Source: Schizochytrium sp. CCTCC M209059 (Eukaryota > Sar > Bigyra > Thraustochytrida > Thraustochytriidae). Taken from it: a stretch of DNA of 64,000 bases. The stretch lies in NCBI GenBank assembly GCA_000818945.1, contig KN805391.1, positions 362,823 to 426,822 of the forward strand, in the 5' to 3' direction. The notes under the pieces were generated by a model. It made no database searches, was not told where the DNA came from, and was given only the letters and a program-made list of their open reading frames with translations. The translations under genes were made by a program, and so were the position numbers. This document shows, piece by piece, positions 1 through 9,200 of the stretch (its first letter is position 1; each line of letters starts with the position of its first letter).

Positions 1-528
1 ACTACAAAACCACATCGGAGTAACCTGGAAAGTCTGCGAGAGCTGATTCGTTTCGAACAAAATGTATAGTACGTCGAAGATGAGAAGTCATTTTTCTAAT
101 TTTAAGGTAAAAAAACTTTTGTAGTTGAAGGGCTGTCATGGGCGTCGCGAGCACGTCATGCGCGGACAAAGCAAATGAGGCATGTCATGTCAGAGCGTGG
201 AATGTCAGAAAAGTAAGAGGTGAAAGCTGGTGGACGGGTCGCTCCGATATACGTAGGAATGCGACCGCCAGCGCGGTTGGTTCAGGCAAAGCGTATGTCA
301 AATGTGCATCGAAGCAAAACGCGAGCAGGTCAGGTCAGGTCAAATCAGGTCGGATCGAGTCGCAACACGTGAACCACTCCAGTCCGTTGAGTGGGATGCA
401 GACTGATCTATTGGCGGGAATTTGTTTCTACTTGCAAGAAAAGGACGGCGCGACTTCGATCGCGAACCTTTTGGGCGCTCGCGCACGATCGCTCGCTCGC
501 TCAGGGGAAAGCAAGGATCTTGTTTCAC
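1..528. other. Left-edge spacer, no convincing gene
   Basis: I see no supported gene here. There is a short pentamer run (AGGTC-type) near 325-357 and a CGCT-type tetramer run near 483-503, just downstream of the stop codon of the minus-strand gene that ends at 529. The small open frames here overlap on both strands, have compositionally odd translations and do not resemble any family. Confidence 0.5.
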
Positions 529-1614
529 TTAGAGGACCTTGGTGCAGCCAACGGGAAGGCTGTCCGAAAAGTCGTCGCCGACCTCAAAGGTGCCAGTGCA
601 GTTGAACATCTCAATGGAAGATTTGTGCGCGTCATTGTACTGCTCCGCGAGCTGGTAGGCCGTGAGGTACTCTTCGTTGTCGGCAGCAGTGGGCGACTCG
701 GGGACGCGGTAGATGACTGCAAGAACAGCGTTTGAAAGGCGGTTCGAGGCGGTGGTGAGCTCGTCCTCATCGATGGGCACATAAGTGGTGACCTCGGGGT
801 AGGCGTAGGTGTAGTCGGTGACATCGTAGTCGGAGAGGACGCTAAGGACGCTCGTGTAGGCGTCCTTGAGCTTTTTCCAGTTGCTGCCCCTCGAGGCCTC
901 AAGCACGCACATGGTCGAGGCAATGCCGGCGTTGGTCTCGGACATGGTGCTCGAGTTGGAGTCGAACCAGGGAGCGACAAAGGTGTCGACGATGTCGCCG
1001 CCGCTGAACTTGTTGTTGCCAAAGTACTCGCTGCAGGTGTACGACTCTTGGCAAATTTCACAGTCGCCCGAGTCGAGGGTGTCCTGCGCGCAGGTCTCGT
1101 TGGCAAAGGCCTCGTTCTCGAAGAGAGCGTAGTCGACGCCGCCGCCGGCCGCGATCATTTGGCAGGTGGAGTCGCTGCCGCAGCCGGCGACGTCAAAGTC
1201 GGCCGGGGTGTTGTTGGCCGGGATCTCATCGAGGGTCGGGACACTGGAGCCGGGCTCGGCGCAGAACTGGCGGCTCTCGGGTGAGAAGTAGAAGGGCGCC
1301 ATGGCTTGCGCGTACTTGTTGACGAAGGCGCCGGAGCGCTTGATGGCGAGACCGATGCCGGATCCGTCCTGGGGCAGAACAAGGGGCAGGCCCTTGACGC
1401 TGTAGGACCACGAGGCGCACATGGGTCCGCAGGTGGTCACGGCCTCGAACTCCGACGTGTTGAGCATCTGCTCGATGGCATCGCTCTCGAGCATCTGCAC
1501 GAGGATTCCGTTCTTCTTGTACTGCTTGGCGGTCGAGCCTGCGAGCGCCGGTTCGCTCATGGTCGCCAGCACGGCCGTCGCCGCGACCAGCACCGAGGCC
1601 ATCATCTTGGTCAT
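529..1614 (-). CDS. Secreted Cys-rich protein, unknown function
   Basis: This 361-residue protein begins MTKMMASVLVAATAVLATMS, a typical signal peptide with a likely cleavage after an Ala-Leu-Ala stretch near residues 23-26. I chose the ATG at 1614 because a longer in-frame upstream extension would place 20 charged residues in front of the signal peptide. The mature part is acidic, has no further membrane segment and contains about 16 cysteines, several in pairs such as CGPMC and CEICQESYTC, which suggests a disulphide-stabilised extracellular protein. Several N-x-S/T sites are present. I do not recognise the family. It could be a lineage-specific secreted or cell-surface protein. The reading frame is intact, with a TAA at 529-531. 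Confidence 0.75.
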   Translation of the reverse strand: MTKMMASVLVAATAVLATMSEPALAGSTAKQYKKNGILVQMLESDAIEQMLNTSEFEAVTTCGPMCASWSYSVKGLPLVLPQDGSGIGLAIKRSGAFVNKYAQAMAPFYFSPESRQFCAEPGSSVPTLDEIPANNTPADFDVAGCGSDSTCQMIAAGGGVDYALFENEAFANETCAQDTLDSGDCEICQESYTCSEYFGNNKFSGGDIVDTFVAPWFDSNSSTMSETNAGIASTMCVLEASRGSNWKKLKDAYTSVLSVLSDYDVTDYTYAYPEVTTYVPIDEDELTTASNRLSNAVLAVIYRVPESPTAADNEEYLTAYQLAEQYNDAHKSSIEMFNCTGTFEVGDDFSDSLPVGCTKVL

Positions 1615-3912
1615 GCTCCTCGCCTCTTCTCTCCCAATCCCGCTTCTCTCTCCTCGCTTCTCGCACAAGCTCAAGCTCGAGTTCTCGCTCGCTCGCTCGC
1701 TCGCTCCGTTTCAGGTTTGCTTGCCTGCCTGCCTGCCTGCCCGCCCGCCTGCCTCCGAGCTCAGCAGCGCCGCTGCACGTATCGCCGACATGTGCGCGCG
1801 CGTGTGTGCCCGTGTCTATGCGTCTATGTGAGGCCAGCGCGTCGGCAGAGAGCGGGAAGCGACCGGAAGAGACCGGCGCCGCGGGAGTCAGGCCGGGCCG
1901 GAGCTGGCTAGTTGGCCGCCGCGCGGTCGCGACTGCCGGGCGAGGGAGGGAGGGGCCGTGCACACGGCCGCCGCGGCGTGCATGCGCGCGCTTGGCGGGA
2001 ACGCGAGGGCGCGTGGCGGCGTGGGAAGGGGGGGCGAAGGGAGGATGGGACGAGGACGAAGAGGAGGAGGAGCCAGATGGAGGACGACGAGGCGGCGGAG
2101 AGAGGCCTGGAGCAGAGGGAAACCGAAGCGGGCGCGGCGCAAGCGGACTCGCGCGTTTTCTCCGCCGGGAAACGGCGAGGAGAGGAGAGGAGAGGAGAGG
2201 AAGCCTGGCCTCCTCACAGTCCTCGTCGCGAACGGGTGACCACAACGGTGTGGCGAGAAGGATATGAGATGAGATGAGATGGCACGAGATGGCATGAGAT
2301 GGCATGATCGCGGGCGGCGACGCGACGCGCGACAGCGGCGCGCAGTGCCTTGGCAGACCTGGCGGGCGGCGTCGAGGGAGAGGCCGGCAGCGACGGCGCA
2401 GGACGCGATACGCGGCGGTTTGTGCGAAAGCAGCGGCGGTCACAGGGAGGGCGTGCGGCTAAGGCTCACGACGCCGAAACGGCATGGCGGCCCCGTGACC
2501 GCGACCAGGTGCAGCAGCAGCAGCAGCAAGCGGGGATGGAGAAGAGGGGAGGGGGGGGGGGCGCAAGATGGATGCCGTGGCGCTTGCAAGACCGTCCGAG
2601 CGTCTCGTGCGAGCATGCGTTCGATGCTGGAGTGGGTTACTGTTAATTTTAAAGAGCTTGGTCGAGATAGAGTTGCGCTCTCGCCGCAACGATGGGGCGC
2701 CATAACGCCGCCACACACGTTGGCCGGTCACAAGACTGACCAAAGTTGGCTCACTGAATGGCTGGCTGGATCGCAACAGCCATGGCAGCAAGCATCTGCA
2801 TCTGCAGCTGCAGCTGCAGAAGTACTTTTCGCAGACGCGCAAGGCGAGGCAAGCAAGGCGGAAGGAAGGGCATGCGTGCGTGAACGAATGATCGACAGTG
2901 GATGGAAACGGTGAGTTTCGTGACGCTGGAGGACCTTGTCCTCGTGACGCTGCAGCCGCAGCCGCACTGCACCGCAAGCAAGCGAGAGAGAGGACACTCG
3001 AACCAGTTATGACGCTTGCTGGACGCTTGACGCTTGTCTTGCTTGGCGGAACGGAAATGGCGGGGCCGAAACGCTCGCAATGTCGCGGTCCGGGAAGCTG
3101 GCTGGATGTGCGACAGACAGTGCGCGCGGGCGTTCGTAAGGAGGGCGCGTGGCAGTGGCGAGCGTGAGAGCGGTCGCAGTCGAGGCCGCTGCAGCCGTCT
3201 GCACTGCACGCGTTGACTGACGCTGCCGCGGCGGTGAACCGTGCCGATGATCGCAGCGCTGAAGCCTGCGGCCTTTGCGAGACTGACGAGAGCTGCCGAA
3301 CGAGGCGCCGCCAATCACGGCGCGGGCGCGCCTAGGGGTAGAAAGGAAAAAGTTGCAGCGGCAGGGAAGCTCGCAGCGATGGCTGAGAATCTATCTATCA
3401 TTCTTTGTCCATTATGGAGCTCCATCCGCGTATACTCGTTGTCGCGCACGATAATTTCCCTGAACATTTTGCGCGCGGTTTTACAAGATTTGCGTGTTTT
3501 CGTCGCTCGAGGACGGCTGCGGCTCACTTTTTAGCAAAGCTTGTTAGAGGAGGAGTAGCCATACCAGTAGCATTGCCAGGCACCCGTGCCGGCAGGACAA
3601 ATGCAGTTCACTGTCGCTGACAGTTGCGGATCGGCGACGGCTCGCTCGGACGGTCAGACAGACAGCCAGCCAGCCACCACCAGCTCCAAGTTGGCTGCCA
3701 ATTAATTTTCATTTTTTTAATGAGAAAGAAAAGACCTCAGCAACCTGAATCCCAGCACAAGTGCCGTGACGCTGCAGCAGAGGAGACAAGTTTCTTTCTT
3801 CTGTTCTTTTTTTGGTGCATCGCATCGCAACCAATGATCGCAAGCAAGCAATATGGATTGCAAGCAACATCAACATGATCGCAAGACAGGCAAATGTTTA
3901 CTGTTAGTATAC
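1615..3912. other. 2.3-kb spacer rich in simple repeats
   Basis: This spacer lies between two minus-strand genes. It holds the upstream region of the secreted protein gene and the 3' region of the acyl-CoA dehydrogenase gene. CGCT (1683-1707) and TGCC (1717-1755) tetramer runs sit just upstream of the 1614 start. A purine GAGGA tract lies at about 2165-2200, GAGAT-type pentamers at about 2262-2305, CAG trinucleotides near 2510-2528, and a G-run near 2548-2560. I found no supported coding region. Confidence 0.5.
1683..1755. repeat. CGCT and TGCC tetranucleotide microsatellites
   Basis: Two adjacent tetramer runs lie about 70-140 bp upstream of the start codon of the secreted-protein gene, inside its probable 5' UTR or promoter. 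Similar runs lie upstream of several other genes in this window. Confidence 0.85.
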
Positions 3913-5172
3913 TTACGGCTCAAGTTTGCTGGGGTCGCTAAAGAGCTCGCGCGAGACAATGAGGCGCTGGATCTGCGAGGTGCCCTCGTAGATGGTGTAG
4001 ATCTTGGCGTCGCGCATAAGCTTCTCGACAGGGTACTCAGTGTTGAAGCCGTTGCCGCCAAAGACCTGCACGGCGTCAGAGGCAACCTTGTTGGCGACCT
4101 CGCTGGCAAAGGCCTTGGCCATGGAGGCGAACATGGTGTTACGCTGCTTGCCCTCGTCCATGATCATGGCAGACTTGTAGGTGAGCAGACGGGCAGCCTC
4201 AATGTTCATGGCCATCTCGGCGATGCTAAAAGCAACAGACTGGTGCGTCGCGATCGGCTTGCCAAAGGTCTTGCGCTCCGTCGCATAGGCGATAGCCTCC
4301 TCCATGGCGCGGCGGGCAAGGCCAACGGCGCCAATGGCCACGGGGGGGCGCGTGTGGTCAAAGGCCTGCATGGCAATGCGAAAGCCCTGGCCCTCGGAGC
4401 CGAGCACGTTGGCCGCCGGGACCTCGACGTCCTCAAAGGTGATGCCGCGGGTATCCGAGCAGCGCTGGCCCATGTTAATCTCCTTGCGGCCGCGGGTGAT
4501 ACCCGGCGAGTCACCGTCGACGATGAAGCCCGTCATACCCTTGGGGCCGGCCTCCGGGTCGGTCTTGGCCAGCACGAAGAACCAGTTGGCGTGGCCACCG
4601 TTTGTGATCCACATCTTCTGGCCATTGAGAATGTACTTGTCGCCCTTCTTGACAGCGGTCGTGCTGATTCCAGCCACATCACTGCCGGCGCCCGGCTCGG
4701 TCACGCCGTACGAGGCCTGCAGGGGCTCGTTCACGAGGCGGCCGAGGTACTCCTTCTTTTGCTCGTCGCTGCCAGCAACGATGAGCGGCATCGAGGCCAG
4801 CGAGTTGGCCTCGATGGCCGTCATGACGCCGGTGCAGCCCCAGGCGAGCTCCTCCTGGATGATGCAGTTGTCGAGGCATCCGAGGCCCATGCCACCGTAG
4901 TCTGTCGACACGTGCGTGTTGACGAGGCCGAGCTCGTGGGCCTGCTTGAAGAGCTCAAACGGGTACTCCATGGTACGGTCCAGTTCCGCGGCCTTGGGCG
5001 CGATCTCCTCCTTGGCGAACTTGCGGGCCAGCTCCTGAAAGCTCTTCTGGTCCTCGGTCAGCGTCAAGGTCGGCCCTCCGGCCACGGCGTGCGAGAGGCT
5101 GCGCGCCTGGACGCCGGCGGCGGCCCGCGTCACGTTGGCCACCTTGCCCGCGGTCTGTCGTGTGAGCATCAT
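3913..5172 (-). CDS. ACADM: Medium-chain acyl-CoA dehydrogenase, mitochondrial
   Basis: This 419-residue flavoenzyme catalyses the FAD-dependent first step of mitochondrial beta-oxidation on medium-chain acyl-CoAs and passes electrons to ETF. The N-terminal ~32 residues are basic and lack acidic residues, as in a mitochondrial presequence. Next come the acyl-CoA dehydrogenase N-terminal helical domain, the middle beta domain with the flavin/substrate signatures VTEPGAGSDVAG and KMWITNGG, and the C-terminal helical domain with the R-KTFG motif. The catalytic base is Glu396 in YEGTSQIQ, the position used by medium- and short-chain members rather than by isovaleryl- or long-chain enzymes. The CSDTRGI motif and the DHTRP segment are closest to MCAD. 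The length matches the family (about 420). ATG is at 5172 and TAA at 3913-3915, with no intron. Short-chain dehydrogenase is the main alternative. Confidence 0.92.
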   Translation of the reverse strand: MMLTRQTAGKVANVTRAAAGVQARSLSHAVAGGPTLTLTEDQKSFQELARKFAKEEIAPKAAELDRTMEYPFELFKQAHELGLVNTHVSTDYGGMGLGCLDNCIIQEELAWGCTGVMTAIEANSLASMPLIVAGSDEQKKEYLGRLVNEPLQASYGVTEPGAGSDVAGISTTAVKKGDKYILNGQKMWITNGGHANWFFVLAKTDPEAGPKGMTGFIVDGDSPGITRGRKEINMGQRCSDTRGITFEDVEVPAANVLGSEGQGFRIAMQAFDHTRPPVAIGAVGLARRAMEEAIAYATERKTFGKPIATHQSVAFSIAEMAMNIEAARLLTYKSAMIMDEGKQRNTMFASMAKAFASEVANKVASDAVQVFGGNGFNTEYPVEKLMRDAKIYTIYEGTSQIQRLIVSRELFSDPSKLEP

Positions 5173-5764
5173 CTTGACCTGTATCCTCCTCGTTCGCGCG
5201 TCACTCGCCCGCCCGCGTGCGCCCTTGCTCTCTCGCTCGCGCGCTCGAACGCGTGGTCTTCTTCTGCCGCTGCGCTCGGTCGGTCAGTCAGTCAGTCGGT
5301 CCGGGCGCAACGAGGATCGGAGTTTGCCTGCGCGCAGGGGCGAAATGAATGCAGTCCAGGGCGGTCGCGACGTCTGTAATGCAACGTAATGTAATGCCCC
5401 GCTTCTTGCGCCTCCCTCACCCCCTCCCACACTGCAATGCGATGCGCGCATTGCATCGCACTGCGCTGCCGCACTTGCCGCCCGCGTTTGCCGCACTGTA
5501 GCGCGCGCATAGCCCACTGTAGCGCGGCGGCGCAAGTGGACCACTCTCGCGGTGCACTGCATTACATGCCGCGGTGCGTTACGTCCCTCCGGTGCACGCG
5601 GCGCGCGGGGCTCCAGGGACCGCGACCTTGCCGCGTCCGCGCCCGAGAAGCCACCCGGACGCGACGCGACGTGCGTAGCGCCGGCGCGGGAGGCCGCGAA
5701 GCGGGACCGCGAGGAGGCCAGCCAGGTCGGCTGTGCGCAAGCGAGGTGCCGCGAGCGGGCCTGC

Positions 5765-5870
5765 GCTTGCTTGCTTTGCTTTGCTTGCTCTGCTTTGCTC
5801 TGCTTCGCTTTGCTTTGCTTTGATTTGATTTGCTTTACTTTGCAAGTTGCTTTACTTTGCTTTACTTGCT
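5765..5870. repeat. Degenerate TTTGC pyrimidine-rich tract
   Basis: About 100 bp are built almost entirely from TTTGC, TTGC and CTTGC units with occasional A substitutions. It is a degenerate minisatellite in the divergent spacer. Confidence 0.75.
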
Positions 5871-6805
5871 ATTGTTGGTGTTGTTGTTGTCGTGTATACG
5901 AGAGTAATGTATAAAGTGAAAACAAGCAAAACAACTTGGGTGACAGCGCGAGCGAGGCCGGTTCGCGCAGGACCTCGTGGTGGAAGATAGCTTTGGTAAA
6001 CTTGGCCTTATCTTGCTATTCGTAATACTGTCGGCAGGGGCGCGGCAATGAAATGGGAGCGCGGTGAAATAGTTGGAACGTAGAGGGCGAGAAAGCGCCA
6101 ACTGGCGCCAACTCGTGGGCTAAACTTTGTAGAGGTTCAAGTTGGTGCTGCTTGGGTCTTGGACTCGGGTGAGGAAGGTATTGATAACGGATGGAGCAAT
6201 TGGGATGATGGACGACGGTCGCGGCGGAGCTCGCAAAAGCGGAACGCCGGCAGCTGCTTGCTAGTTGGAGATGCCCACGGCGGAGTGATGCGAGACCTCG
6301 CGAACGAAGGGTCAGAGGTGGAAGGAAGAAGCGCGGCCCAAGAGAGAAGAGCGGTATGAGAACGAATTGGCACATTTGTGGACCCAGCACGTCGCCGGTG
6401 AAATCGGGGGATTCTGCGACGAAGCGTGCAGCGCGCACGGAGGCAGTTTCATGGATTTATGCCTTCGATCCTGGGGAGGTGAAACACTTAAAGAGCGAAG
6501 ATGCCCGCATCGGCGAAATGAAATACCTTATCGGTAGAATTAAAAAGGGAGTATAGGACGAGTCTAGGGTCGTCCATCGTCCCGTCGCCCATGGGCAGAA
6601 AGACCGGCAAGTTGGTCGAAGACGGCACAGCGCGCGCCCCGCGCGAGGCGGCAGGAAGGCGGGCTGCGCAGGCGCCACCGCTCGGCAGAGACTCCACCCG
6701 CCGGTCTTGTTATTCACCCTTTCCGCTGTTGAAAGAAAGGCACGCCCACCGCGGCGGAACTTCCCGGTCGTGCGGAAACATCCGCGAGAACACTTGGCTC
6801 AAGGC

Positions 6806-6840
6806 GTCTGTCTGTCTGTCTGTCTATCTGTCTGTCTGCC
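6806..6840. repeat. GTCT tetranucleotide run
   Basis: About eight consecutive GTCT units with one substitution, 125 bp upstream of the ATG at 6964, probably in its 5' UTR or promoter. Confidence 0.85.
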
Positions 6841-6963
6841 AGTGCCTCCGCGTCGCTTGGTGGCTCGGACTCGCTTCGACCAACTTAAAAAAATCTAACA
6901 TCACAACGCCGCCGCGTCGAGCACGATTCTTAAGACTTGTCCAGTTCTGCAACAACGCAAGAC

Positions 6964-7623
6964 ATGATGCAGGACGAGTCAGATCTAGCAAGTGGCTGGG
7001 AAACGCTCGAACTTGGTACGGGTGTCGAAGACGCGAGCACGACGACCCCGCGCGCAGAGGCCGACGCCAAGGATGACACCGTGGAAAGCGTCTATCGGCA
7101 ATTCATCGTCGACGTTCCCCGCATGGACGTGGTCTACGGCGATCAACCGTGGAGCGGCCACCCCACGCTTCTTTTCATGGACCTTTGGCAACGTTTGCGC
7201 GAGCAGAACTCAAGCAAGCGTCGCGCAGCAAGAGTCATTCGGCTCTGCTCGCAGTCAGAGCTCGTGTCCTGGTTTATCATGGGGCAGAAACGCTGGATGG
7301 AGGGCTCGGAACACGAAGCCCATTTCCTAGATGGCGGCCGCCAGCGCACAGAGATCCATCTCGGAAAGGACCCGCCGCATTCTGTTCAGAGCATCACGAT
7401 TACCAAACCATTTCGAGTTGTCGATTTTAATGGCGCTGCCGCACCCAAAGAGCGATTCCGTGTCCGACTTACTCTTACGCACGATCTCAGTGCTGACACC
7501 ACAACCTATGCGTGGACACGCAAGGAAGGCCAAGGGGCCGATTGGGTCTTTGTGGAGGCCTGCGCCGAGCAACCTCTGCTGTCCTCGCAGGAGCGCGGAG
7601 ACAGGGACGAGGAGGAAAAGTAA
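6964..7623 (+). CDS. Uncharacterised soluble protein (219 aa)
   Basis: This is an intact ATG-to-TAA frame of 219 residues beginning MMQDESDLASG. In-frame codons upstream include only a TTG, so I take the double ATG at 6964/6967 as the start. The first ~45 residues are acidic and look disordered. Residues ~50-200 alternate hydrophobic and charged residues like a compact alpha/beta domain, with several Trp residues, and the tail is acidic (DRDEEEK). It has no signal peptide, membrane segment or recognisable catalytic motif. Codon usage resembles the neighbouring real genes (strong G/C third position), which supports coding. Function unknown. Confidence 0.7.
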   Translation: MMQDESDLASGWETLELGTGVEDASTTTPRAEADAKDDTVESVYRQFIVDVPRMDVVYGDQPWSGHPTLLFMDLWQRLREQNSSKRRAARVIRLCSQSELVSWFIMGQKRWMEGSEHEAHFLDGGRQRTEIHLGKDPPHSVQSITITKPFRVVDFNGAAAPKERFRVRLTLTHDLSADTTTYAWTRKEGQGADWVFVEACAEQPLLSSQERGDRDEEEK

Positions 7624-9200
7624 AGTGACTTGTCTCGCCTACTTTTTTTTTGCTCTCCCTGTATCTTCCCTTCCTTCCCCTCTTTCTTTCACTGTCTTGC
7701 GGACAGCGCGATCATATTCTGTATTTTGTCTCGCACACTTCCTGTAAAAGTAGTCGTCTTATCTTTATTCTACGCATGTGTTCCATACAGCTTGACAAGA
7801 GATTATGCCAAGGATCCAAGTGTCTCTCTCATTCATCCTCGCACCTGTATTGAACTGCGCAGCAGCGTTTTACACCATCTGGCTCGCGATGAAAAGTACC
7901 AGAAAAAAGAATTTATGCCGGACAAGAACGTCTTATTTACTGTGGTTAATGATCAGGGTTCTTGCTTCGTGGGAAATGTCTTGATGAGCGCGGGAGACTC
8001 TTGAGGTGAATCGAAGAAAATGCCCAAAATCCCCTTTTTATTTACCAAGTTGTTTGTCTGACACGTAACGTATACGTCCTGTCATGACCCTTTTGTAATG
8101 ACTCACAGTCAAGTCAAAAGTGCCTCATGAGACACGAGGAGGCAGGCTCATTGGCCGTTTTCGTGGCTCTTCCCGTGTCTAGATTCCGCGTGGGGGTGAG
8201 GGGGGGGGGCATTTCCCGTCCGCTACTGTAGTATACTCCCTTACGAGTCATCACCACAGAGTCCGCGCCACCGCCTGCAAGCGATGCGGTGCAATGCTTG
8301 CCTGCTCTCGTTGGTTTCCTTGGTTCCAGTTCGAGTCGCCATCCCAGTCACAGCCCCGGTCGGTCCCGTTGACATCGCAAGATCGATGATGCATCTGATG
8401 CATCTGCAGCGCACCTGCTGCGCACCTGCCCCAAAGCGCAGATTCAGTATATACCCCGTTCCAAATCGTGGCCAACTCCCCGGCAAGCAAGGCATTGTTG
8501 AGCTGGCACCAACTACCGGCACCAGCACCAGCACCTGGCTGGTTGATGGCACACGAAAAGCCCTCCGCGTTGCCGCACGCAGCCATCGAATCCAGACGGC
8601 ACGGATCGCGACAGCATCTCAAGCCACGCCGAGCCCGTCGGCCGAGCCACGCTTTTTCCTCGCGCAGCTGCAGCTTCCCGTCTCGCCATTCGTTCATCAC
8701 GGACAGGGGCGTCGAGCCTCCAGGGTCGTGGTAACGTTCGCAAACTCGTCTGCCTGCGTCAGCGCGAGGCGGAGCACGTCGGCACGCTGCGCTCAGGGCG
8801 GCCGCTCATCCTCGCGCGGGCTTTGTTTGCGGACGCTCCTCGTCTGCAAAGTTGAAAGTCTGGTCAGCCGGCGGTCGGTTGTCGCTTCACGAAATTCGAT
8901 TTCAAAACGCGATCGCATAGCCAGCCAAAACCCTCCTGGCGGCGCCGCCGCGAGAGTCGGGGACACAGCGCCGCGCCGCGCCGCGCCGCGCAGCGCCTTA
9001 GAGCTTGAGGTCGCATCGTCTCGCGGCAGCCTCCTTCACGCCGCGCATCGGCGCCGCGCCCGCCGTGAGGGAGAGAGGAAAACACAGACACCTGGCTCCG
9101 GCCGAGGCACAGACGGCTCGTCTCGTCCCGTCTTGTCTGAGGTCCTGCTTCCGCACGTGGGTGTCGCGAGCAGTCCTCCATTCACCGCGGGCAAGCCAGC
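7624..9200. other. 1.6-kb spacer upstream of glutaminase gene
   Basis: The spacer lies between two plus-strand genes. It contains an AT-richer probable 3' UTR (about 7624-8120), a G-rich tract near 8193-8210, and a GCCGC repeat near 8965-8997 just upstream of the ATG at 9201. A long plus-strand open frame (8284-9204) exists, but its Ser/Arg/Ala-rich translation lacks domain character and I do not call it. Confidence 0.5.

Larger units (their letters stand above)
5173..6963. other. Divergent spacer with repeats
   Basis: This 1.8-kb spacer separates the minus-strand acyl-CoA dehydrogenase from a plus-strand small gene, so it should hold both promoters. It contains a CGGTCAGT-type run (5278-5300), two GCACTGTAGCGCG-like copies near 5495-5530, a TTTGC-type pyrimidine tract (about 5765-5870) and a GTCT run (6806-6840). 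I found no supported gene. Confidence 0.5.

Noticed and set aside
1226..2443. 405-codon minus-strand frame upstream of and overlapping the secreted-protein gene
   Set aside because: Arg/Ser/Pro/Ala-rich translation of simple repeats, with no conserved features.
3853..5379. Long plus-strand open frame (508 codons) opposite the acyl-CoA dehydrogenase
   Set aside because: It is the antisense of a clear ACADM gene. Its Leu/Gly/His/Val-rich translation has no domain, and long antisense frames are expected with G/C-ending codons.
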